Positions 55,966 through 64,000 of a stretch of 64,000 nt of DNA are shown here, piece by piece. The stretch's first letter is position 1. Each line of letters begins with the position of its first letter. Source of the stretch: Bombyx mori (taxonomy: Eukaryota; Arthropoda; Insecta; Lepidoptera; Bombycidae); assembly GCF_030269925.1 (NCBI RefSeq), contig NC_085107.1:20524001-20588000 (forward strand), given 5' to 3'. The position numbers were made by a program, and so were the translations under genes. Below the pieces are notes generated by a model that saw nothing but the letters and a program-made list of their open reading frames with translations, ran no database searches and was not told the DNA's origin.

Positions 55966-58500
55966 CATTTGATAATGACGTTTGAATAGTAAACGCGACG
56001 GACTAAAGCTCGTAATTAAAGTATGTTTGTTCATTTTTCTGTTCAAATTGTCGAATTTACTTGATTTTTAACTTTATATTTAATTACAGTTCAATAAATA
56101 CTAAATTCACAAAGTAATCAGTCTTCTAAAATCCCATCTTTTAAAATGAAATACTACTCAAAGCCATACCGGCTTACAGCACGCGGATATAACACGCGAA
56201 CGCAGCGACCACGAACAAACAAACACACGTTCCAAACAAAGAATGTACATAAGTGTTGCCGGTGCGATACCGTCCCTTGTACTTGGTTTTTCAAAATTTT
56301 AATTGATTTTATGTACAATATTGCTCTAATTCTTATCTGTGATCTCTTTTCTTTTGCTATTACAAACCGGGTATTTTGATATTTTTTATTGATAACAGCT
56401 AAAGCTACCAAAACAAAAAAAAAGAAAATTGGTTGATAAATACAGAAGGATACAATACTGACTATTTTGTCTTTCCTATTTATTCCGGTGTGTGTGAATA
56501 GTAACATGTGCTTTGGAGAAAAGTAGAAGAAATATGTAGAAAGGCTGTAAATAAATGAAGAAAATACATTTCGTTGTGGCTTCATCGTTAGTTTAAGTTC
56601 TACTTAGTTCAGCCGCGAAGTGTTTGGCTCTGACCGTGCTCTTCATGTCAAACGCTGATGTCACGTCATGTGCTTGTTATTGCTCCCTCAGCCGCGGAAC
56701 AAATCGCCTACATTCTGTACGCAGTTTTGTCGCTTTTGAATTCACGCACCGCAGTCGGTGTGCGAAAGCTTAAAGCATACTTTGCTTAAGTTAAGCTCCT
56801 TTGGTTTAAAAAACAATTGTAGCAAAGATATTGGCCGCAGATCAGATATAACGTTTGAAATATCATATCAATTTTATAGGAAAAAATAGATATTTTTGCA
56901 AATAATGACAATATCGAATTGACGGAACGACTCTAAATCAACACGGGCTGCCTCGCAGCAGCTGTTGGCCGCCTCGGGTCACGCAGTCGGAGTGTGGAGA
57001 TTATTTATTTATTTTATTTATTTATTTATACTTTATGCACAAAACAAAACTTGTACAGATTAAATAGAACAATATAATAATATTATTATTTCCTGACAAC
57101 TGTACATTTATGGCGGGATTTCTGGTAACACGTCGAATACATAAACAAGCTTAACAACAACGTAACTCGACTGCTTCTGATTACCGCCCCGCCTTCAATA
57201 CGAAACAAGAACATTCTTTTAACAGTATCACGAGCATATTGGTTGTTTTTTGTAACGTTTAATCCACGGAAAAGATTCCGAAGAGGTTCCGGGGACGATA
57301 GCTCCCCAATGAAGACTACTCTTTAAGGTTCAATTCCGCGTTAGTACCGCCACTGTTCGTGCAGCGGTACGGTGGCCGTCGCGCTCCTCGATATTGTGAA
57401 ATGGAAGTGAATACATATATAACTCATTATTGAAACACTATAAGTAAAATAACAGCAAACGTTAAAAAAACAATGTTACAATTAGCGGCCTTGTCGCTCA
57501 GAGCGACCTCTTCCAGGAGGTCCTGTACGTCTTAACCACCGACGTACAGAAAGAAAATATTATTCGTGCACGTAAAGAAGGTGGTGGTTTTCAATACAGA
57601 AAATATTAACAAACATTAACATTAAGGGTTTAATAAAAAATAGTGGCTACCGTTTTTCTTGATGAAAACGGAAATTAAGAAAGAGACTTCTCAGTTGAAA
57701 AATTAAAATACCAAACATAACATCTAGGGCAGTTCGTTAAGAGCACGCGCGGGCATACACCGGCACAACGCATATTTTTGTCGCAAAACGATAGCGCGTT
57801 CCCCTGAAACTGTAGGGGGTATGTACTACTCTTTGTGCAGGGCAGGCGACGCCGGTACTATTGGCGAGCTGGTGATATACGGTGCACCAGGGGCATTGGG
57901 CACTGCACACTTAACACGACTGTGTGGGTACAGGGCTTTATACCATGGTCGCTGCGGCACCCATTTTTACAGTTCACTTGAGATCGCGAGCCTTGTTCTG
58001 GAGGTGGGTGGTTCCGTTCAAGTTGTTGTGTCTATGGCCCCCGAGCCGGCCTGCCCATACATTTGGCAAAGGTTGAATATCGCAGGCAGGAGCGAGAGAC
58101 TCTCGTTTCACTCGACTTTAAGCAGCTCAGGGCCGCAGGACCCACTTTTCTACAAATTATTTGTCTGAAATAAACAAATTATACAAATTGTCTGTGAAAT
58201 GTTTTCAAAACATCTGACTGACCTTCGGGCTCCCCTACGATTGTTCCTCTCGAAGTAAAACTACGAGTATATGATGACTTGGAAGATCTAGAACAAGGTC
58301 TGCCGTTTATGTAATGCGGAGCGCGTTCAAATTTGGAACTCCTCATGATAAAATAACGTATCGTCACAAGTTTTCGATAAACTTTTAAGTCTGTTAAGCT
58401 TTTTTTACAGCATGATACAACAAATTTTTCAGAATTCCTAATAAAATTTGCCTCATTTTCCAACATCGAACAAGTTGCACTAATCAAGCTGTATAAATAC
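55966..58500. other. Intergenic, one repeat tail
   Basis: A (TTTA)n tract and ATACTTTATGCACAAAACAA at 57001-57060 look like a CR1-like retroposon end. A 115-aa ORF at 57821-58168 and a 143-aa minus ORF at 56154-56585 have no recognisable family. Confidence 0.4.
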
Positions 58501-58502
58501 TA

Positions 58503-58765
58503 GTGGTACGACCTCTAGCGTGGTATGGACATGTGATGCGTACAGAGAAGATGCATGTGACTAGGAGATGTATGGAAATGGTAGTGCAAGGTAAAAGGGG
58601 AAGAGGTCGACCCAAGAAGACATGGATGGAGTGTGTGAATGACGATATGAGAGAGAGAGAGAGAGGAGTGAGTGTTGAAATGACGGCTGATAGAAGAGAA
58701 TGGCTGAAAAAAATTTGCTGTGCTGACCCCACCTAGTGGGATAAGGTGAAGAAAAGGAAGAGGAC
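58503..58765 (+). mobile_element. RTE/BovB-type retroposon C-terminal fragment
   Basis: Reads LAWYGHVMRTEKMHVTRRCM, then GKRGRGRPKKTWMECVNDDM, and ends WLKKICCADPT with a stop. This is the conserved tail of a non-LTR ORF, followed by GTGGGATAAGG. A (GA)n tract (58649-58666) lies inside the coding remnant. Confidence 0.8.
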
Positions 58766-58995
58766 CTCTAGTCAGTCCGCACGGGTAGGTACACCACCCT
58801 GCCTATTTTCTGCCGTGAAGCAGTAATGCGTTTCTGTTTGAAGGGTCAGACAGCCGTTGTACTGTTAAAACTGAGACGTAGAACTAATATCTCGAGGTGT
58901 GTGGCGGCATTTATGTTGTAGATGTCTATGTGCTTCGGTATACCCATAAGATCAGACGGGTCGTGAGCTAGTCCAACCATTTAAGCAATAAAAAG
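58766..58995 (+). repeat. Bm1 SINE, 5'-truncated, diverged
   Basis: Begins CCTCTAGTCAGTCCGCACGG directly after the RTE fragment and ends CCATTTAAGCAATAAAAAG. Confidence 0.82.
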
Positions 58996-58999
58996 GTGG

Positions 59000-60880
59000 C
59001 GCCAAAGAGATAACATAGATACGTACGTACGTAACGATAGATTCGATAAACTTGTTCTAAAACCTAGCTTTGAAAGATTTATAGATCACACAGGCTATAA
59101 GATTATTGTTTTCTCGACTCCGTCATCAGCTGAAAATGTTTTTAATTATATCAAATATAGTATAAGTGCGTCTATTTCTCAGAAGTGCTCTACAATCTAC
59201 GAAGCTCGATTATTTTTCGCCTCCATGAGGTGTGACGAAAAATGTCAATGGCGGTGCAAAAAGGTAGAATAAGAATTTAAGCGCAGGCTGCATATGAATA
59301 AAATAGATAATTTTATAGTGATAACTAGGAAGGATGATTGTTATTGTTTCGGACTGAGAGGGGCGCGGCGGGTAATCCACCGGGTAGTAGTGGAGTCCGG
59401 CGCGCGCTCGGCTGACAACGGGACCCTCGGGACGGTGAGAGCTTCTGCATAAACAAGATTTCGAGAAATTTTTATTTTTGGAGGATGAGCTGTTCTATCA
59501 TCCATACCGTCTTATTTAACTTCATTGAATTATCTAAATTATATTGTACATCATAATATACATATAAGCCGTGAACGTGAAAACGGTCCTGGTGCACGGC
59601 TCCTGCGGGCAGCGAGCGACCGCGTCCCTGATGCAGCTCTCAGTTCGTTGCGACGGTTTCCTAAGGCTTTTTACGTTTGTTGTTTGATCATAATGTACTA
59701 AAATAATGAAATCAAACATCAAAAAACAAGTACAACCGCGGCTCGCTCAATTCAACTTCAAAGTTATGAACCGCACCTCGCTTCATTTAAACAGTCTGCA
59801 GCATTCGTTTTCTTGTTCTATACTTATAATATACTCGTATGTAACGTATCCGAGGTAGGAATGTGCATTTTATTTTAAAACATTTTCAAAATACCATTGG
59901 CTCAGGCATGCGCACTGCGGCAAAAAGTTTTCACGCCAACATTTAATGCAAACTGGTACAAAGCTAACACACCAAAAACATCCTTAATTACGAATACCTT
60001 AGATTTATTTTAAAACTAAATGATCAATAGTGCATTTGGGAGCGGAACATAAATCTAGTGTATTACGTAATGTAAACATTTTGTTGTCGAAGGAAACAGT
60101 AAGCACGTCATGCGTTCAAGTAAATACATCTGCAAATGATTTGTGTACATACCTTCCGCAGCACTGGGAGCAGTCGTCGGAGCACTTACGAGCGGAGCAG
60201 GGAGCAGGAGGAGAAAGAGCGAGCCTCCCGGAGCACGTCACCGAACAGACTGAGGCGACCGCGACGTCGCGCGATCCAGGCCCTAACAGAAAGTTAGAAA
60301 CCTCCGTCATTGTCAACAACCTTATCCCTATGAGAATACAGTCTCTAGTTGCTAGCCGCCGCTCAAATACTTTTGTTGCCAACCCTTTGCAGTTAAAACA
60401 CGTTCAAAGTTTTTTTCTATCAATACGTCTGAGTGAGTACTAAGCAGAGCGCTTTGCCTGCACGTGTGTGACTCGCGACCGATACGACCCCGACTCCTCC
60501 GAACTTTGCCGACACTCGGCCTTGACGACGAGACCTTGGACTCTAATCTGGAGTTGAACTACGCATTCTTGTGTTAGCATCGATACATGCATGGTACATG
60601 TGAGACTCGTCGATGAGTGATGTCACTGTTGTGACAGACATACCTCATATGATTGCGGAAGATGTTTACTAAACAACTAATAAATGGGTCTATCGTTAGA
60701 ACGCAGCCAGTTACTGTTTCCGCTCTACATGATCCACAAAAATAATAATTTATAACAACTTTTGTTTTTATCAACTAGCAAAGCGAGGATAGGTTGTAAA
60801 GTGCCAGCTAGGACAGTGAGCTGTCACACTTATACGAGCCAGGCGACGGGGCAACGCAAAGCCGCTGTCGCCCAAAGCAT
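59000..60880. other. Intergenic with a GC-rich stretch near 60165-60290
   Basis: The GC-rich stretch has purine-rich repeats of GGAGCA(G) and could be transcribed, but no exon can be fixed. A perfect PAR-bZIP-type site ATTACGTAAT is at 60062-60071. The 137-aa ORF at 60030-60443 and its antisense partner have no recognisable domain. Confidence 0.35.
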
Positions 60881-60884
60881 GTCC

Positions 60885-61075
60885 CTGAATCCACTCTCGG
60901 TGCCTTTAGACTTCTCAAGCACCCGGCACGCGTCACCGTCCTCGTCGAGCTCGTCGATCGGGTGAGCCAACCCATAAATACACAGCCCACTGAGTTTCTC
61001 GCCGGATCTCTTCAGTGGGTCGCGATTCCGATCCTGCGAAGCGCTTCTCAGAACTGGTGTTGGGGATGCAATGGT
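60885..61075 (+). mobile_element. Jockey-type retroposon 3' fragment
   Basis: GTCCTCGTCGAGCTCGTCGA precedes CACTGAGTTTCTCGCCGGAT and GTGGGTCGCGATTCCGATCC. The same order is seen on the minus strand at 1880-2180. Confidence 0.65.
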
Positions 61076-61309
61076 CGACAAAAAAGTTCTGCTTCACTGT
61101 GACAATAAATAAATAGGTGAGGCAGCTGCACACCGCGCGCCGGTGTTGTTTTCAAACTGCTTTGCCATAACAATAACTTAACACTATCGTATTTCATGAA
61201 GCGGGCTGATAACTCGTCTGCTCACACACACGTATTCTCAAAACGCCTGTGTAGGCATTAACGGGCAATTGGCACCGATAATATTACTTCCGAGAAAAAC
61301 ATTTCGAAC

Positions 61310-61440
61310 CGACCTTAAAAAAGGAGGACTGTCGGCTGTATTTTATGTGTGTTGCCTCAGGAGTTTTTCCAGCCGAACCCATTTTTATGATTTTTCTTTG
61401 ATTTGAAGGCTGATGCTTCTCATAAGGTCCCATTTAAATT
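61310..61440 (+). repeat. Dispersed insect repeat fragment
   Basis: AAAAAAGGAGGACTGTCGGC and CAGCCGAACCCATTTTTATG are typical of a moderately repeated moth element. Family not assigned. Confidence 0.4.
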
Positions 61441-61897
61441 TTATCAATTATTAACTCATATTTAATTGACACAATGATAATATAAAATATGAATATGTAT
61501 GTAATCTCATGTTATTGTGTTGAAGTCGTATATCTTTTTTGTTAAAATTTTATATTATTTATTAATGATATCAGTATCAGTATATAGGAGTAAACCACTG
61601 TAATTAGAAGTCAACGTAACATTTTTCATAGACAACATTATTTCCAGTTTGTCCTTCACGCTGCATCTCCTTGGAATGTTTTCTAAATAAAGTCTAGAAG
61701 AAACATTAATCTTATGAATGACGTTGACATTTCCACAGTGAACACTGCTCGGACGTGTCAGTAAGCGGCTCACATTTGACAACAGATACGCTTCTGTGAA
61801 CTATGGCGGAAATGTTTGACTAGAAGCTTCAAGCTTCCCAACATCCGACTTTGCTGTGCTTGTTTATCTCTCAGCTCATAGCTTAAGGCGCTTCAAA

Positions 61898-61946
61898 ATG
61901 TTCATTTACAAGTTTATGGGGGGTATCGTGGAGACCATCACTGGAG
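61898..61946 (+). CDS. Transporter 2 coding exon 1
   Basis: 49 nt, donor GTAGGC, phase 1. Joins the next exon to read ITGGDEEASYDPHLH without a break. The start is chosen because it is the first ATG after the acceptor at 61874 and the phase fits. Confidence 0.7.
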
Positions 61947-63502
61947 GTAGGCCACGTGACTAGACGCTACTCGACCGCGTCCTAATGTTCCATTCTTCTT
62001 AATAAAATAAATCAGCTATTTCGGAACCATTGTGCTATTATTGTATAGTGTTCGGTTCTATTACATACTGTAGACTTTGTTAATTTACAATCCGTCGCAT
62101 GTGAACCGAGTAAGACAAGTTTGGTTTCTTCTGAGCTTAAACAATTATTGATAGAGTCAAATTTCAGGTGACGAAGAGGCATCGTATGATCCTCACCTGC
62201 ATCGGAAAATTGAGAAACCTACCTCGTATGTATCTCTTCAGTAGGAACGGTTTTTTATTTTACCTCTTGAATTAATCTCTTATACTGTATATCTGTATAC
62301 TTGTATGTATTTATGTACAAAAAATGAGGTAGCATCTCAAATCAAATAAAATTAATAATTATGTGTCGTAGTTCTAAAATCCCCTCTAGGCGATGCCCAA
62401 GAGGAAATCGAAATATGATGTGAGTCCCCTAGGTACTCGGAGACGATGATTCACTTGCTGAAGGGCAGCATCGGCGCCGGCATCCTGGCCATGCCCGAGG
62501 CGGTGCGTCGCGTCGGTATATTCGCCAGCATCGCAGGCCTGCTGCTAGTCGGGTTCTTCGCCTCCTACTGTCTACAGCTTCTCGTTCGTACTTTTCTCAA
62601 TTACCTAATTAGTGAACTCCCTCTACGACACTAATTTTGTAAAAAAAGACCTTAATAAATAAGGTGAAACTAGAAAATGTACACCGTCGATTTGGAAGCC
62701 ATAATGGAGCTCGTTTGGGTAAATGAGAAGTAAACAATAAATAAATCGTTTCGCAAGCAGCTCCAGCCACGCGGCCGAGTTCCAAGAATAAGCGTAACCG
62801 GGCGTACGTACCAAGACTCGGGGCTCGGACTGCTCAGCGATAATGTTCCGTGTTTATGTTGTTTTGGTTGGTTTCAAGTGGTCGTGCCCTTAACGATATA
62901 CTCGTAACTCCCCGGGTACCTACTGGTATCGAGCGATGTCACAATACAAATAAGACTTGACCTCATGCCTCAGGGTGGGTGGTGGCAAGCACATTGTAAT
63001 GTCTATGGTTTGTGGTCACCACTTAACACCAGACAGGTCGTGAGCTCGTTTACACATTTATATAATCTAATTTCGGATTGTATCAAGTTTTAAAAGCTTA
63101 CTAACACTTAGTTTCTTCAGAGCAAAGAATTAGGTCTTAATTTATATTCTGTATTAATATTCTGTGATCTGCATGTTCATCTTCTATTATTTAAGATAAT
63201 ATATGTATAATATTTAACGAGGAACGTTTTGTCTCTATTATGTGTCAAGTATTTGTGTGTGCGCATGAATTCTTCGAGCAGGTGTTATTGTTTAGATTGT
63301 TGCCCAGTACGAGCTATGCAAGCGCTGGCGGCGCGGCTACATGGCGTACCCCAAGTCCATGCGGCTGGCCTTGCAGGACGGGCCGCATTGCCTCCGCTGG
63401 TCCTCTGGGCTGCTCTACTACTTTGTGGACGTGGTCTTGATACTGTGGCAGCTCGGGATCTGTGTTATATATCCTGTTTTCGTCGCTGAAAATATTAAGC
63501 AG
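61898..63502 (+). CDS. SLC36-like proton-coupled amino acid transporter 2, 5' part (four exons, continues beyond window)
   Basis: Exons 61898-61946, 62168-62225, 62433-62583 and 63308-63502 join in phase into 151 aa. The N-terminus (MFIYKFMGGIVETITGGDEE) differs from transporter 1. From YDPHLHRKIEKPTS onward the two align. TM1 has the GAGILAMPEAV motif, TM2 follows, then KRWRRGYMAYPKSMRL and the helix VDVVLILWQLGICVIYPVFV ending AENIKQ. Exon 3 is 151 nt with the same phases as in transporter 1, strong evidence of duplication. The remaining helices must lie past 64000, so 'partial' reflects the window, not a truncation. The ATG has a good context (CAAAATG). An acceptor TCTCAG at 61869-61874 implies a further noncoding 5' exon upstream. 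Role by family: H+-coupled transport of small amino acids. Confidence 0.9.
62168..62225 (+). CDS. Transporter 2 coding exon 2
   Basis: 58 nt between ATTTCAG and GTATGT. Reads DEEASYDPHLHRKIEKPT, aligned to DPHEHRQLPKPT of the paralogue. Short hydrophilic exon easily missed by ORF length. Confidence 0.87.
62433..62583 (+). CDS. Transporter 2 coding exon 3 (TM1-TM2)
   Basis: 151 nt between CCCTAG and GTTCGT. ETMIHLLKGSIGAGILAMPE followed by helix SIAGLLLVGFFASYCLQLL. Confidence 0.94.
62584..63307 (+). other. Transporter 2 intron 3 with a degenerate Bm1
   Basis: Contains a decayed Bm1 end at 62966-63070 (GGGTGGGTGGTGGCAAGCAC, then CACCACTTAACACCAG). No other feature. Confidence 0.6.
63308..63502 (+). 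CDS. Transporter 2 coding exon 4
   Basis: 195 nt between TGCCCAG and GTGAGG, phase 0 at both ends. YELCKRWRRGYMAYPKSMRL, then a membrane helix and AENIKQ. Four codons shorter than the matching paralogue exon. Confidence 0.93.
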
Positions 63503-64000
63503 GTGAGGTTGGAATTAAAGGATTAAGCGGTTCCTCATGATGACCCTTTGATACTGTTTTGTGTTGCTCTAAATTATCAGCACAGACATCACCATCCATC
63601 TCTGAGGTTTTCGTCTGCCCATCGCAACTACAGATACAAGCAGCCCAAAAACAGTTTGACAGTCCCCTCTTAATGTTAACCTAACACTACTTACCTTCTT
63701 CTAGCCTAAGAAGAGAAGAAGCCTAAACAGGTAAGGTGCAAATTTAAAGCCATATAGTGGATGCGGCAACATTTCCCAACCAAGCCCCTCAACATCTGCT
63801 GATTGTCTTTATCGGGATATAAATCCAGCTATTTCTACTGTGTCCAGTAGAGACACAAATAGTTTCGCCCGGCCATAAAAGCTCGTCATGAACGATGCCC
63901 TTGTGATTCCACCATTCACACTAACAAAAATTAACTGAATTAATCACCTAGAAACAGACACTCTTTGCGGATCAGTAAAGCATAATTTTTCTTAACTCAG
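63503..64000 (+). other. Transporter 2 intron 4, start
   Basis: Intronic sequence to the window end. No further exon is recognisable. Confidence 0.6.

Noticed and set aside
60030..60443. 137-aa ORF as a gene
   Set aside because: No domain. GC-rich purine repeats make chance openness likely, and an overlapping antisense ORF is equally open.
61555..61782. 75-aa minus ORF upstream of transporter 2
   Set aside because: Reads plausibly but has no recognisable family, no poly(A) or splice context, and lies antisense just before another gene's 5' exon.

Overview
This window looks like genomic DNA from a moth, most likely the silkworm Bombyx mori or a close relative. Many copies of a tRNA-derived SINE that I recognise as Bm1 are present. 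So are Jockey-type, RTE-type, mariner, Tc1, hAT-like and Harbinger-like elements of the kind common in Lepidoptera. Genes have introns with canonical GT-AG junctions, and intergenic DNA is AT-rich and repeat-dense. Species assignment is from memory of repeat families, not from a search.

Three genes can be supported. (1) A PAR-domain bZIP transcription factor, the orthologue of Drosophila Pdp1, lies on the + strand at 10142-26662. It has six coding exons, all in phase, encoding 276 aa, with a TATA-like box, an E-box near the first exon and a long first intron. (2) A complete SLC36/pathetic-like proton-coupled amino acid transporter lies on the - strand at 40156-36394, with eight coding exons and 459 aa. 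(3) The 5' part of a paralogous SLC36 gene lies on the + strand at 61898-63502. Four exons are visible and the rest lies beyond the window. Pdp1 and transporter 1 converge. The two transporters are head to head across about 21.7 kb of repeat-rich DNA.

Region by region: 1-9700 is intergenic, with a 705-bp nearly perfect direct repeat (1-705 and 5145-5849), Bm1 copies and one possible small membrane-protein ORF. 9700-26700 is the Pdp1 locus, with a mariner inside intron 4. 26700-31000 is the Pdp1 3' flank with a Tc1-like element. 31000-36290 is a retrotransposon graveyard in which a 777-bp terminal-inverted-repeat element with TTA target duplication interrupts a Jockey remnant. 36290-40430 is transporter 1. 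40430-61890 is intergenic. It holds a hAT-like element carrying eight 81-bp minisatellite units nested inside a Bm1, a 764-bp LTR element reduced to LTR-PBS-short body-PPT-LTR, and many SINE and LINE fragments. 61890-64000 is the start of transporter 2.

The three genes do not form a pathway visible from sequence. Pdp1 is a nuclear regulator known from Drosophila in the circadian clock and in growth and metabolism. The two transporters are membrane carriers of the amino-acid/auxin permease superfamily and probably arose by local duplication, since their third coding exons have identical length and phase. The most novel-looking material is in the mobile elements: the miniature LTR element, the minisatellite-bearing hAT-like element and the TTA-flanked element. 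I found no evidence of an entirely new multi-gene system.
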